Source of the DNA: Bugulina stolonifera
Taxonomy: Eukaryota > Bryozoa > Gymnolaemata > Cheilostomatida > Bugulidae
Direction: 5' to 3'
NCBI GenBank assembly: GCA_935421135.1
Contig: OW285188.1
Coordinates: 8,288,733 to 8,352,732, forward strand
DNA length: 64,000 nt
Positions 23,580 to 36,789 of this stretch are shown one piece after another. Every line of letters begins with the position of its first letter. Within the stretch, counting starts at the first letter, position 1. The position numbers were made by a program, and so were the translations under genes. A model generated the notes under the pieces. That model saw only the letters and a program-made list of their open reading frames with translations. It ran no database searches and had not been told where the DNA came from.

Positions 23580-25400
23580 ATACTTCTACTACTTTAGGAG
23601 ATAATAATAATATGACACATCCTATCCCTCACAAATGAGGATAAATAGATGTGGTTATTTAAACATCAATAATATGTACATCTACATGTATTGTTACTGC
23701 ATGTACTGGTAGTAAGATAAGTTAGTGTTGTGTTATAATATTATGACTTAGTTTATTGCTAGCTAAACATGAACTGAACATACAGTAGTTGGTGACAGCC
23801 AGTGGCGTTTTTTGCTACTGGCGCCAGGGTCGCGCGACCCCCCTTTTCTATGTAAAAAAAAACCAGATATTATATTATTGCAGAGTCCAATAAAATCAGA
23901 AAAATCAATCAAAAGCGTCGTTTGAATGCATTCACAATCTCTTAGCAATTCATACACATAAGTGTGCCGCGGTGAATAGCAGTTAGCAGTTAAGCATAGG
24001 CAGTAATTATGGGGATTAAGCTAAAGCCCCAACCTAGCTAATGCTGATTAACAAAAGATGGGCTATAACTTTATAACATTTCAAGTTAATCTTTTACTTG
24101 CTATGGTCAAGGTCAAAGTTAGTAGTCGCGGTTTGTCGCTCAGTTGCCCAAATAAAATAGAAAAGAATGGAACCTAGATGAAGAAGGTAAGACAAACATC
24201 TCTAACCAAGTTTTTCAGGTGTGTAGTAAAAGCTAATTTATTTGTTCAACTTACAGGTAAATATTTTTGTTGATAAGAATCTCAATGGGTAACTCTACAG
24301 TTGCAAAAATTTGAAAAAAATTAATAAATATAAATAATTATAATATTATTTTTATTTATATAATATTGCTTGTATTTTTATTTATTATTTGTATTATATA
24401 TATTATTTATTTATATTGCTAATTATGTTATAATTATTATACTACTTCATTATTTTTTTTATTAAATTCTAGAATTTGCTCAATTTTTAGTACTTTACTT
24501 TACTTTACTTTTACTCCTTTTTACTCCTTTTACTCCGTTTTATTCACTTTAGTTTATTTTCATGTTCAATCAATTTTTTGATTGGTTAACTGAGGTTCAT
24601 TATTAACCAAAATCAAACATAAAGATAAAATATTATTTCATGTTAATAAAACATAATTTTAAAAGATTATTTAATGTTCACCTCTGGTTAATAATGAACC
24701 TCAGTTTCATTATTTTTATTCTATTCTACTGTTGTGAAAGTTTTACAATATCAGTTTGAAAAATGTAGTTTGATATTTGTTATTTCAAACTAATAAAATG
24801 AGACCCATGCATGAATATTGATATGATGCTGTGGAGTGTGGATTATATCAAGAGTTTTATTACTTAATTTTAGAAGCACCAGAATTGCGCTTTGATTTTG
24901 CATTTTTATTTTTATTTGGTTTAATTTTATTATAACTCTAGGTGTACTGTAGAATAGGGTTTATTAGTTAGATATATTGTCGTGGATGTGAACAATGACC
25001 CTCGCTACCACAAATACCCAACAGCTTTAGCAATGCAACATATGGCTACCTAGCCTTGATTGATTATGCACCACCGAGTTCACCCTCCTTGCAGTTATGC
25101 TCCTAACTAGACAGAACAAGTCCAGAGTGCTCTAGTGCTGGGTACATATTATATTTGATTAAAGAAGTGTACTAGTTGAAAGCATAGGGAAAACTGATTT
25201 ATAAAATATTGTCTTGGTCTTTTATAGATAAAACAGAGTGACTTCTAACTTCCGCCAGCCCCCGTACAATTATCCAAGATCCCATTAGGTAAGGATGACT
25301 AAAAATTTGCCGTTGTAATAATTCTAACAATGTAATATATATGGGTAGTAAACATTCATAGTAAAAGTAATAGCAGTGTGGCTAGTCCTTTACAGTAATA
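23580..25400. other. Gene-poor AT-rich stretch with small inverted repeats
   Basis: Contains a possible single hAT-like terminus (CAGTGGCGTTTTTTGC at about 23801) without a visible partner, AT-rich runs at 24300-24480, CTTTA-type simple repeats at 24490-24545, and a palindromic MITE-like unit at about 24587-24708 whose ends are ACTGAGGTTCATTATTAACC and GGTTAATAATGAACCTCAGT. No gene seen. Confidence 0.55.
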
Positions 25401-25421
25401 AGTATATACAGGTATCTCAGG

Positions 25422-25835
25422 ATGTCTTTAAAGGGAAGAGCAACTTTCGAAATAGAATATTCTCATTTTCAAGAGCAATGTATGGTAAGTGAACAAATAT
25501 CCCTGCACTTTTTTGTACTATTTAGCACTAGTTTACATGTTTAAGTATCGTATGAAACAAGAATTAGATAAATAGTTTCAGTTGTAGCTGCTGTAAACAG
25601 CCAACAAAGATGACCCCTTTTCTCATTTCAGGGCAATTTTCAAACTTATGAATGTGGAGTTGTCTCCTTTTATGACCGATAAAAAATTCTCAAAGGATTC
25701 GCGCCATTTTGGAGAACACTATAGAGTTATCTACTCCATGACGCCAAAGAGTGTACTCTATGGAAACCTTTACAAAAAGGTCACAGTCCCAAGGTCATCA
25801 ACTGCAAGAACTGGTTTACCGATTTTTCGGGCACA
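25422..25835 (+). pseudogene. Candidate two-exon gene fragment, possibly SANTA-like
   Basis: Exon 25422-25484 opens with an ATG (MSLKGRATFEIEYSHF) and ends at a strong GTAAGT donor. Exon 25632-25835 follows a clear TTTCAG acceptor and ends at a GTGACA donor. In the phase carried over, the second exon reads YECGVVSFYDR, stop, KILKGFAPFWRT, stop. The ILKGF...PFWRT pattern resembles the start of the SANTA-like domain encoded at 62156-62634 (ILEGF...GPFWRTS), but this rests on about a dozen residues. A different frame is open across 25648-25839. If the assignment is right it is a decayed copy. Confidence 0.25.
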
Positions 25836-26104
25836 GTGACAATAAATTACACTATTTCAGCAAAAATTAGGCAAGTAGTAGCACTTAGATAAAACATTTA
25901 AAATTTTTGTTGAGATGTTTGTGTCTATTCCCAACTTTCTAAGCACAATTAGATGTTGTTATACCTACCATCACCATGCTTCAGTTCTTACTCTGCTCCG
26001 ACTAGTGGTTGCCACCACAATTTATTTGACTGGGTATACCCATTTTATATTTATTTAATAAATATAGCAAAACTTTATGTTATACAATATACATATATAT
26101 TTAG

Positions 26105-26534
26105 CATCTGTATCACCAAGACGAGTGGAAACACGAACAGTAACGAATCAACAGCCTATCCAGGATAATACAGGCACAAGATTAGATATCAAAAAGACTG
26201 GTGAATTGACATGCAGTTTTATATGTTCAAGGTGAGACCATCGTTTATCTTTAGAGCTCAAGTGGCAATGGAATATTATTCATCCATGACTTGCAACAAC
26301 TGAAATTGTTTTGTTTATTTGGTCAGGTCACTACTCCATCCAAAGAGTGTACATGGAGACACAAATAAAGAGGCATATCAGCCTAAACACCACCAGCTAG
26401 TGGCTCCTGCACGAAAGGAACAAGTCTGTGACATACCCAGAACAATAATGGGCCAGTGTGGTTTCAAGTGTTCTAGTAATATGGATTTATCTGCACACTT
26501 GACACAAGTTTATAAATTAGCTAAAATTTTATAA
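26105..26534 (+). CDS. Candidate terminal exons of an unrecognised gene
   Basis: Exon 26105-26231 (after TTTAG, ending at GTGAGA) and exon 26327-26534 (after GGTCAG, ending in TAA) join in phase. Reading starts SVSPRRVETRTVTNQQ and includes a Cys-containing TGELTCSFICSR. The last exon has CGFKCSSNMDLSAHL, a degenerate zinc-finger-like spacing, near its C terminus. The phase does not join cleanly to the exons at 25422-25835, so either an exon is missing or they are separate. No family recognised. Confidence 0.35.
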
Positions 26535-29500
26535 ATACATTAGCTAAGTTATCGTTTTGTGAATTACTTTTAGATTATATTTGAAAAATCGATAGTCTCT
26601 ATATTATAATTTCACTGTATATAGAAAAACATAAACATAGCTTAGAAGATAGGCTGCTTTGATGTCCTCCAAAGTTGGTTTCTTTGCTCTTCTTGTAATA
26701 GTAAGACGAAGTACTGTCAAAATATATCATATTAAAATATTATAACTGTGCATATGATATTGTTATAGCGAGATACATTTTAAATGGAAAGCAATCTCAC
26801 AACACCAACACAGGTAGAAATATAATATTATATGGCCATCACTCGGCATATTTATGTGCAACGCCATATCCACAACACAACACAATTACACCTTTGAAAT
26901 TTGCTCTACTCAAAAACAATGCATCTTACAGGGGGGTTGTTTACGCATGTACATGCATGTTATATCTTTTTGTGTTCTACACTCTCCAAGTATGCAGTTG
27001 AGGAGTCACACATTTGTAAAAATACCAGTAATTCATAAATATGTACACCAATTATTTACTAACCCTCTTAGCAGCTCTCTAGTGTGCTCTTTTATATCTG
27101 CTATAAACAGGTGCCAGATATGGTAGGAATTGGTGACATCCTGTTTTCTTAGCCTGTAGCTCCTGACAGTCTTGCTTTATACTAAAGTATAGTAACATCT
27201 ATGGAAAACATGGTAGGCCTACAACGATTAGCTTAGTTCCCAAACAAGCAATACCACTTTGCACTGCACCACATAAGATGCATATAAACACAGTTTTAGT
27301 GGCGGTTCATTGTGGTCCATTATCACTTGCAGGATCGAAATCGAAATCTTGAAAGCATAACTCAAGATTAACCAGTGAACCAATATGGATTCCATAGGCA
27401 ACTTGCTAACACTTGCTTACAAAGCTGGGAGTACCCAAATATTAAATAAAGACTAAAATGAAAGATGAAGCTGATACTTTAGCGATTGGGTTATTATAAA
27501 GAGAGGTAGTCAAGACATACTGTCTTGGCAAAGCACTCGACATAGCCAGGGTGCTTTAGTAAAATAGTTGTCTTCCTATTACAGTGTACATGTATATGGT
27601 GATGCCACCTTCGAAACCAAAACGATACACACATGGTACATAAAATTATGAAACATTCTACCTAGATGGAGGAGAATAGCTTACCGAATCCAAGAGTGTA
27701 AGTGCAGTAGCGATCACTATAGCCAGGACTGCCGTGCCCACCTATCTCTTTCCAAACGTACTTCATGTCCTGTTAGAATATCAGTAACATACTGAGTATT
27801 AGGGCAAACAAAATCTTATATAATCATATAAAGTATGCACCTGTTCTGCAAAGTAGTTGATAAATGCTGCCCTAGTAGTACAGCTTTGGCAATATGCATT
27901 TGACACCGAATTAAAATGTCTCCCTGTTATACTAGGTATGATTGGAGACCTACCTTACTGAATAACAACCTCCCACGACTTTTCCAGAGTGTTAGCCATG
28001 ATAACAGGAAGAACATTAGGCCTACTGTACCTATAGCCATAGAACTTTTGTGTCACTAATAAATGTCCCTATAAAACCAAAATGCAGATTTGGAGAAATA
28101 AAGCTGTTCTTAAATATGTGAGCCAAACCATAAAGCTTATTTGACACCGACATGGATGCAACAATGGTGATGAAATAAAATGGATACAACGGGAATCAGC
28201 AAAAATCCTCTATAAACAGACATAATCCACATGCAATGCAGCAAAGGATTTTGGGACTGCACAAAGTCTAAAGCAACAGTTCCAACTGTGGCAAAACTGT
28301 TATTGCATTAGATACATCATTGGGGTGGGGTTTTCTAAAATGACAAGTCCAAATAAAGCCTTGATAAAAGACTAGTTGATAGGTTGTCAAGCTGTAGATT
28401 ACCAGATATTTATACACTCACGTGAGGAAAATGACAGCTGCCAAATCCATATTTTCCTTGGCTTTACGATGGATAGAACTGTGCTAGTTCAGCATATTAT
28501 CCGGGTCTTGATGCTCTGAAAATTGGGGTGGTTGTCAAAATGGTAGTCTAAAAAGTAACCAATAAGAATGCTGAACCATCAAAATAATGAAAATTAATTA
28601 ACAATTGTAGCCTATCTATTCAAACAGCAAAAAGGACAAAGCTCTATATATAAATTAACTCAAAAGTTCAATCATCTACAAAATAGAAATATTTATATTA
28701 GCAGCACAAGCATACTAAGTAATTGTACAATTAATGTAGAGTGGCTTGAGATGGAAAGTCTTGTCATCAATTGTCTTTTGGTTTAAAAACCAAATGAAAT
28801 AAAATCTGTTTGTTTACCCAAAAATACCGCCTCCATTAGTTGAAGCATATTAGAGTCACCAACAATGAAGGACTCAGTAGCTACGGATGTAGATGCAGCA
28901 GCCTATGTTAATCTTGTAGCAGAAAGAGGAAGGGAGAGCTGATACATGAGTCATCTTAATCTCTGGAACATGAAATGAAATATTCACATTTACATTCTAG
29001 ATAATATATTAAAACAGCAACCAAATCAAGGAAATAATAGGCAACTATTGTCTAATTTACATGTAGTTCGTAACCACAGATCATCAGTTGAATTATTTAA
29101 CTAATAAATACGGAGAGGTTTTTCGCAAACGAAATAATACAGTTATTCACACATATCAAACAAAAAGGACACTGAAATAAAAAAAACAGTAAAGAACTGC
29201 TTCGTCAAACTGATTTGAACAATTTGATTTTCATCACAAAATCAAAACAACATTACAAAAATGTGATATTTCGATTCAAAAAGAAGCTATTCCACGCGAA
29301 ATGTATGAATTAGTGTAAGGTTTCTTTAGAGTTGATTCTCAAATTGAATTTTATTACACATGAATGTCATCCAAAACAATTCTGAAATTATTATTATTTA
29401 TCCAACTACTATCAACTATCAACTAGAACAACAATATAATAATTTCATCATGCTCTATATAAACATGAATAAATAGCTGCAATTTAATAGGCCTAACTAA

Positions 29501-30600
29501 TATAAATATGTAGATGATAAATATATTATGTTATGACAATAATAATTCTGAATTATATTTATTATTATATAAAATATATACATTTATATACAATACTTAT
29601 ATCTCTAACATAATAAAATACAAATATAACTAAATAATAATATAAAATAAATATAACATTACTTATTATTATATTATCAATGGTAACATTATTCAACCAT
29701 TCATCATTCAATGCCACAATAACAATGACATTCAAATTAATATTATTGTAATTATGGCATTGAATAATAGGCAATGTTTATGTTACCTAATGATAATAAT
29801 ATAGCAGTATTATTGAAATTTTTAATATGTTTATTACAATAATTATATAATTATTGATTAGCCTAGTCTATTAGTATTTGAAGGAAGGTGTACATGGGGA
29901 GCGAGCGGCGTTAAAAAGTAATCTTGCTTGTTTATGGTCTCTAAATCCTGGAGAAGTTGTTCGAGTGGTTCGACCTAAATCTCATCTGATAACCTTAATC
30001 TAATAATAATGAGATAATTATTTGTTCATTTCCATTTCCAGTACTGCAGTCGCTAACTATAAAATTCAATTATTTATATTAATAGAATTGAAAAGAATCA
30101 CTATTTTTTTTTTTTTTTGCAATTTTCTCACAGAGACCGCACTTAAAAGTGCGTAAAGTCGTGAGAACTCGATTGTTTTTTTATTTTATAGGCCCTAATA
30201 ATAATTATAATAAATAATTATCCTCATAATCAATACCATAACATAATATGCTATGATGAAATCAGAAATTAGAAGAAGTTCTACTTTTTACTCTAACTCT
30301 ACAACTAGCCTACTGCTCTCGCAGTTGAGTTGCTCTTACTTACTTACTTTAGATAGATAGTTGGGGATTATTTCTATAAGCTGCAGATTTCCATAGCTGT
30401 AAACTGTTACTGTAGCTTAGCTTTATTGTACAGATTAGTTATTGTCATTCAATCACTGTGCTGGGTAATTACAGGATAAAGCAGCACACTAAGAACTTCA
30501 AAAAATCACAGAGCGTAATTTAGTTTCCACCCTTTTTGAAAGCCAAAGTTGAGCCGTGCCAATATTAGCCTTAGTTTAAACAAACTCACATTTCATCGCG
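26535..30600. other. Intergenic or intronic AT-rich stretch
   Basis: No chain of exons could be phased. One open minus-strand segment, 27685-27769, is bounded by a good acceptor and donor and reads DMKYVWKEIGGHGSPGYSD; another at about 28827-28899 reads ATESFIVGDSNMLQLMEA. These may be isolated exons of a minus-strand gene or chance. 29380-29880 is extremely AT-rich simple sequence, and a poly-T run starts near 30105. Confidence 0.4.
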
Positions 30601-30684
30601 GTTAATTGGATACGCCCCGTTACAGCCTGTTAGTACCGAAACTGAAGTCTACACAGCCCCACAAGTCTGTGTGGCGCCTGCATA

Positions 30685-30752
30685 ATAATACTTCCGTTCA
30701 CCAAAATTGGTGAACAAGTGACATGGCGGCCTCCACGCTGTCACGTGACCCA
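30685..30752. promoter_or_regulatory. Candidate promoter block: palindrome, YY1-like and CACGTG sites
   Basis: Within an AT-rich region, a short GC-richer block contains CTTCCG (ETS-type), a perfect interrupted palindrome GTTCACCAAAATTGGTGAAC (30696-30715), ATGGCGGC (YY1-type, 30723-30730) and the palindromic GTCACGTGAC (E-box, 30740-30749). This combination is typical of metazoan housekeeping promoters. No adjoining first exon could be confirmed. Confidence 0.35.
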
Positions 30753-31819
30753 ATATATTATGCAATTGTTTATTATGTAACACCGCGTAGAATTCATTGT
30801 GATATGCATCAATGGTGTCATGGGGGCATAACTGTTTATTTTAATTGAAGTCAAAACTAAAGTTGCCTTTCACTTTAAGGGTCGACGTTGTTTTGCGAAC
30901 AAGTGTCGCTGTGGTTGTCCACCACAATATTATAACTAATCTAGGATTTACTAGGTTTCATTCAACTTCAAATGTATGAAAGTTTCTGTTTTACAAGATT
31001 ACAGACTGGAACAGGAGATGAAGCATAATTATCTGCTCCGGATAACACAGCACCATGTGCGAGTGAGGTAGAAATGGTGGTCTCTGGTAGAACCAAGCAC
31101 CAAGCTGTACAAGCATAGGGTGAGAACTTAGTTTTGGTTTAAAGCAATAGCAGTGTCTGGCAACAGCATTATTTTTTATTTACTATATACACATGTACAT
31201 TTGAAGATGTTTTATGGTGTAAAGTAGTACCAGACACTTTTTGAATTTTACTCCTTATATTTCGATGCTAGTCCAAGTATCATCATCGGAGATGAAATTG
31301 CTAATGATGATATTAGAACTAGTTTTGAAACATGAGGAATAAAAATCTTGAGTGATGCGGACTCCCAAACGACTATAACTCCAGAAATAATTGGAAGTAA
31401 ACATCCGCTATATCCCCTTGCATTGTCTTAATTTGACTGCTTTGTCGTGTGAATTACAAGTATACATGTTGCCCATTTTTGGTTATCTTTTATTACCCTT
31501 CCTGTAAACCTATATGTTATCGATTATTGCTATGTATTTATCTCTGAAATGTGCCGATAGTCTTTTTGATATGTAGTTATATTTTTTATTATACTTGTAA
31601 TCCGAGAACAGTTTGTACCTATTATAGCTCGGACCCTTTTTTGCTTTCTGATTTATCGCATTTTTGACCTTGTGACGCCGGTTGAGAACTATAATTCATA
31701 TATTAGGAGCACAATTTTTCATTCTAGCTTTGGTTTTCTGTAGGCTGTTGTTCAATAAAGTTATCTTACTGAAGTTAACTCATACAGTTTCTTACTCTTT
31801 CCAGCTAGGATATCAGGTA

Positions 31820-31930
31820 CTCTCTCTGGCCTTGAATCTTCCTAGATACAGTCTCATGACACTTACCAGAACCCCTACATACAGCCTAGCTATAAAAGTC
31901 GCACCCACACTTCTGGGTTTTGCATGACTC
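31820..31930 (+). repeat. Dispersed repeat family C, copy 1
   Basis: A segment with the words CCTAGATACAGTCTCATGAC and CCCACACTTCTGGG. Diverged minus-strand copies occur at about 43740-43910 and 45420-45570; all three can be read as (P/S)RYSLM in one frame. The copy at 45420-45570 lies next to a candidate LTR at 45600-45860, so this may be an LTR fragment. Confidence 0.45.
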
Positions 31931-32144
31931 AGACTCAGTTTTTTAGTAATTACATGTACTTTGAATGTACTATTCTGAACTTAATTAGGTTCTTGGATAT
32001 AGACGCTACCCGGTAATATAGTTAGCAATCAAACTAATTTTAAATATATTTTTCAGCAGTGTGCTATCTAGCTGCAATAAACATGAGATCCAAGCAACAG
32101 TGTGAAGTGTTCTAAAACCCTTCTCTTTTTGTGAGTTATGCTGA

Positions 32145-32235
32145 AAAAGCTCCGGCGGCCGGGGCGCTGCCCCGGACCCCGCCAGGGGGCCTAGGCGGCC
32201 CCCTGGACCCCCGGCCTATAGAGACCCCAGTTTAA
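32145..32235. other. GC-rich block
   Basis: A block of GGCGGCCGGGGCGCTGCCCC type sequence with internal inverted repeats, strongly contrasting with its surroundings. Similar GC-rich blocks lie in the hAT-type elements at about 23125-23195 and 56120-56165, so it is probably part of an undelimited element of that kind. Confidence 0.5.
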
Positions 32236-32254
32236 AAACTTGAAAAAATGCCCC

Positions 32255-35200
32255 TGGTGACAGCAACAGGATATCATAAGGATAGGCAGGCAGCGATTAT
32301 AAAGCCATTATAAACATTGTGAAATCTAAGCAAACATAACAATCCCTTTCCTTCCTAATAAAAGAAAATAATTGTTGATTTGAAATAGGTAGTCGTGCAA
32401 AGCAAAGTCTTGGAAACAATAATATAACCTCTGTAATTAAATCTAAGCAAACAATAAGATGTGCAATAAGTTACTTGTTCTAAGAAAGTGAAAAATGTTA
32501 ACATATAAAGCTGTAATTTAATAAACATTTAATAAACTGCTACACTAACTCGGCAGTAAAACATTAAGTAAATATATGCGAAGATAAAACAATGGTCAAC
32601 ATAGAATGGAAGTTCAACTACTACTACTGCAATGCTACCTAACTTATTTTTAACGCTGAAAGCACGTCCAGCCCTGAATGCTAATACCCCGTCAGCAAGT
32701 CCCAAAGCCCCGACGCCAAGCCCAAGTGACAAGTGGATTCCCCTACTGTGATCATGCGCTACTAAATTTTAAGCGAACTAAATTAAGCTGACATGCATTT
32801 CTATAATGCTATTAGCAACATGCAAATTTACAACTACTACATATGGGTGCATGCAACTTAATGCTCAACAGCCACGCCATATCTCTCTGGTGGTCTGCGT
32901 TGTCGTGTGGGCCTCCCATGTACATTTATTCCTTCCTCATTACTAGCATGGCCCTTGTTAGTACATGTAACTACCTCAGTATTAGTTTCACTGCTCACAT
33001 ACTGCTTCACCTCAGTCACATTCTTACGCATTTGTTTTCCTTATGCATTGCTAACTACCACCTCTGACCCCTCTTTAGCAACAACTTTAAACTTATCTAC
33101 CCCAAAAGTAGGACTAAGTTTATTGGTTTTCTGAGACCTCACTAATACACTATCCCCAACATTTATCCCGCTATCTACTGCACCTCGCTTACTATCTACG
33201 TATTCCTTACTTTTCAACTCGGCCAAGCCCTGTCTGTCCCTTACAGATTCATCTAGACTACCCTGTCCAATACTTGGTAATTTAGTTTTCATTGGCCTGC
33301 CCAGCATCAACTCTGCCGGTGAAACACCTGTTACTGAATGTGGTGTTGACCGGTATGCCATCAAAAACTTTCTTAGCTCAGCTTTATAGTCTCTACCAGA
33401 CATGTTAGCAATTTTGAGTGACTTCAAGAGTGATCTGTTCTGTCGTTCCACTTCTCCATTAGCCTGTGGCCACATGGGAGCTGTGGACATCCAGAATATA
33501 CCATTTTCATTGAGGTATGCTTGAAACTCTTTGCCAAACTGGGGACCATTGTCTGGCCTAATGCTAGATGGTATGCCCCATCTGCAAAACATGGTGTCAC
33601 ATGCCTCAGTAATTTTCCCGGATGTTACTGACCTCATGAAGGAAACCTCAAAGTACCTACTGTAATAATCAACAACAACAAACACATACTCCCCATTTGG
33701 CAATGGCCCCAGTAGGTCACAAGCTACATGCTGGCATGGGTGGTCAGGCATCTTGGTACTTGATATTGGCTCTTGCCTAACAGGAGCACCAACTAGTTGG
33801 CATTTAAAACACTCTCTACATTTTCTTTCAACCTGATTATCCATGCCTGGCCACCAAACTTTAGCTCTCAGCCTATGCTTTGATTTTGTCAATCCTTGAT
33901 GACTTTCATGTGCTAAGTCAAAACATTGACCCCTCAAATTAGTTGGCATAACTATACGATTACCACGCATTATGACACTATCACACTCGCTCAGCTCAAT
34001 TTGGATTGCTTTATATGCAGGCAGACATTGACCCCAATTACCAGAAACAAGTGCTTGCCTAACCAATTGCATTTCCGAACATTTAATAGAAGCTTTCTGT
34101 ACTTGACTGAATGTCATTGCTACAGGAACTGTTTCGGAGGCAATGAGTCTAATATAGCTCTCAGCTACATTGCTTTTTCAATACATGGAATTTGCATCGG
34201 CTGACAGCCTAGAGAGAGGGTCAGCTATATTTCCAACACCAGGTTTATAGACAACCTCGTAGTCAAATGCCTGCAGTCTCAGCACCCAACGTTCTATTCT
34301 AGGCGTTGGCTGTGATGGAGTCTTATTGAATATGAATTGCAATGGCTTATGGTCACTTACTAGCCTGAACTTGATGCCTATTGGATATAGAGCAAAGTGC
34401 TCACATGCCCACACCAATGCCAGGGCCTCCCTCTCTGTTTGTGATTATCGTCTCTCTATTTTACTCAAACTGCGATGGCCATACGCAATCACCCTCTCTA
34501 CTTCCCCAATGTTCTGGCCCAAGACAGTCCCCAAACCATACGGGCTAGCATCAGCAGTTAAAGTTGTGGTTGCATTGGCATCAAAGAATGCCAGAGTCTT
34601 GGTGTCTGCCATCACCCTTTTAATCTCTTTGAAAGCAAGACTCTGTCTGTGGCCCCATTTAAACCGTGTACCCTTCCTAGTTAATTCCAGTAATGGCTCG
34701 ACATGTGTGAACAGGTCAGAGGCAAACCGACCCACAAAATTCACAAGGCCCAAGAAGCTACGTAGCTCCGTCACATCCCTCGGGACCCTTGCCTCAGCAA
34801 TTGACTTTAGCTTACTAGGGCTAACCTCAACACCAGAGCTCGAAATTTCATAGCCCACATAAGACACCCTATCCAAACCAAACTGGCACTTAGTGGGGTT
34901 TAAAGTCAGGTTTAAATCCTTCATACGACCTAAGAAAGCCCGTCACCGCTGATCATGTTCCTGTCTACTAGCCCCATAAATAATTATATCATCGGCATAA
35001 TTTTGGCATCCCTCCAACCCCTGTAGTGCTTTGTGAATCTGATACTGGTAGACCTCAGGTGCTGAGGCAATCCCAAACATGAGACGCTTGTAGCGAAACA
35101 GACCGAATGGTGTACAAAAGGTGGTAATACTTTTTGAGTCCTCATCCAATTCCAACTGATGGAATCCTAACTTAAGGTCTGCCTTACTGAACACCTTAGC

Positions 35201-35818
35201 CCCATTGAGGTTGTACAAGAGTTCCCTAATTGTTGGAATTGGATGCCGCTCTCGCACAACAGCTTTGTCTGTCTGTCTCATGTCAACGCATAAACGTATG
35301 TCATTACCATCTTTGGGCACCGTTACAATTGGGCTTACCCATGGCGTTGGACCTTCAACGCGCTCTATAATATCAGAGGCCAAGAGTTCATCTAGTTTAG
35401 CCTTAGCAAGCTCTCTGTGGCCAAATGGCATGCGCCGTACTGGTTGTGCTATCGGGGTTACATTGGGATCTACATGCAAAGCTACCTTGAACCCCTTCAT
35501 GCACCCTGCACCCTTAAAAACCTCAGGAAACTCTTCAGCAGATCTAATTGCTCTGATGTTTTCTTGCTAAGTAAAGTAGCTGCACTTCCATTGAAAACAT
35601 AAAATATGGTGTCTACACATTTACCATTCTCACTAACAAAAACACTTACATTAGTCTGTCCCACTAGATTCAGTGACATAGATTTGTTAACGTAAGCATA
35701 CAGTTGTTTGGTGGTCTCCACAATGTTAGCATTAATCCTCTTTGCCGTGTGTTTATCCATAAGATTGTAGTTGGTGACAGCAACAGGATGTCATAAGGAT
35801 AGGCAGGCAGCGATTATA
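32255..35818 (-). mobile_element. Truncated Ty3/Gypsy-type LTR retrotransposon
   Basis: The pol region (32858-35760) is flanked by a 47-bp direct repeat with one mismatch, TGGTGACAGCAACAGGAT(A/G) continuing to GCGATTATA (32255-32301 and 35772-35818). One reading is that these are the 3' ends of the two LTRs, with a 3' LTR of several hundred bases at 32255 to about 32730 and a 5' LTR reduced to its last 47 bp, with gag deleted. LTR limits are not proven. Confidence 0.6.
32858..35760 (-). pseudogene. Gypsy pol: protease remnant, RT, RNase H, integrase (broken)
   Basis: In order on the minus strand: 35497-35760, a retropepsin C-terminal part (DTIFYVFNGSAATLL; the catalytic Asp-Thr-Gly is not intact); 34943-35500, reverse transcriptase with the YADD active site and FGIASAPE; 34445-34924, RT connection and start of RNase H (LTADASPYGLG); 34178-34417, end of RNase H (VSDHKPLQF and IERWVLRLQAFDYEV); 33041-34117, integrase with an HHCC zinc finger (two His in LAHESHQGLTKSKH, then CRECFKC) and a DDE core (ACDLLGPL, RPDNGPQFG, NGEVERQNR). 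A C-terminal GRPTRQRRPPERYG ends at the stop 32858-32860. The frame changes between segments and in-frame stops show it is not intact, although domain motifs are well kept, so it is fairly young. gag is absent. Confidence 0.92.
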
Positions 35819-36788
35819 GTGAAGGTTAGATTGTTCTTGGATTTAGTTAATCTCTTGGCTATTGGGCAATTGAGAGATATGGTTGTTTTTGTGGACTAGA
35901 AAATATACTTAAATACTTAAGGTCTAGCATGAGAGCTCATAAACTGCAAACTAGATGTATACATCTAGCAGACATATAGTTATATGTATTTAGTAGAGGC
36001 CTCCATGAATTCAGTCCAGTAGTGAGAAAATGAAAATATGAGTCAGAGAGCTGTAAGGTCAAAGTACACTTATGATGGATATTTAGCTGCCGAATTTGGT
36101 TCTCTTGCAATGTTATGTAATGATTTTGGTGCATAACTTGTGAAAATTGTAATGTGTTTTATAATCTGAGTTCAGCTACACAAAATTACAAAAAAATGTC
36201 AAAACAGCAAATTATTGGCTGATTTGACCTGCTTGTTAGAGAGTTCAGTGCCTAATAAACCCATCAAATTTGGTATGGTTAAAAGGAGAAGAGAGTTAGC
36301 TTTCAGGAAATATGCGTATTGGCGTGAGTTATGTCACCCAGTGCTGAGTAGTGATGTTTTAAGTATAGTCAGAAGTGCCTAGCCACCAGGGTTGGACACA
36401 TACTTTGGCAGTCAGACTTCAAAGTGTTTTGAAAGTAGGTCGCCTGTGCTGTGGCATAACAACATGTGCCAATATAATATATAACAAGGGCGTCCGCGGC
36501 CGTGGCACTATAACCAGTGCTTTATTGAATCGCGATGTTTTTTCAGCTTTCACCTATGATCCTTTTTGCTTTCTGAATCACAAAATACTGTCTCACTCAC
36601 ACTTTTAGAAAGAACATAAAATACATAATATCCAACAGGTCCAGTACACTGACTGCACTGTTTATATTTGCAGTAAGCATTGTCTCTTCAAACTGTAATT
36701 ATTTTTAAATTAGCGTCCTCATTTCTATATTTTATTACAAACATATATTTAATGATTTATTACAGTAATTTTTTCGCAAGTAACAGTA
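35819..36788. other. No supported gene
   Basis: Between the Gypsy remnant and the MITE at 36790. No exon, RNA gene or repeat that I can support. Open frames at 35937-36134 and 36375-36608 have no recognisable product. Confidence 0.5.
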
Positions 36789-36789
36789 A

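Noticed and set aside
27959..28021. A minus-strand membrane-helix exon (FFLLSWLTLW) joined to 27685-27769
   Set aside because: The open frame does not match the phase required by the next exon, and the in-phase frame contains stops.
33041..35602. Plus-strand open frames across the Gypsy pol region (32843-33134, 34326-34853, 35205-35570)
   Set aside because: These are shadows of the minus-strand pol coding sequence.
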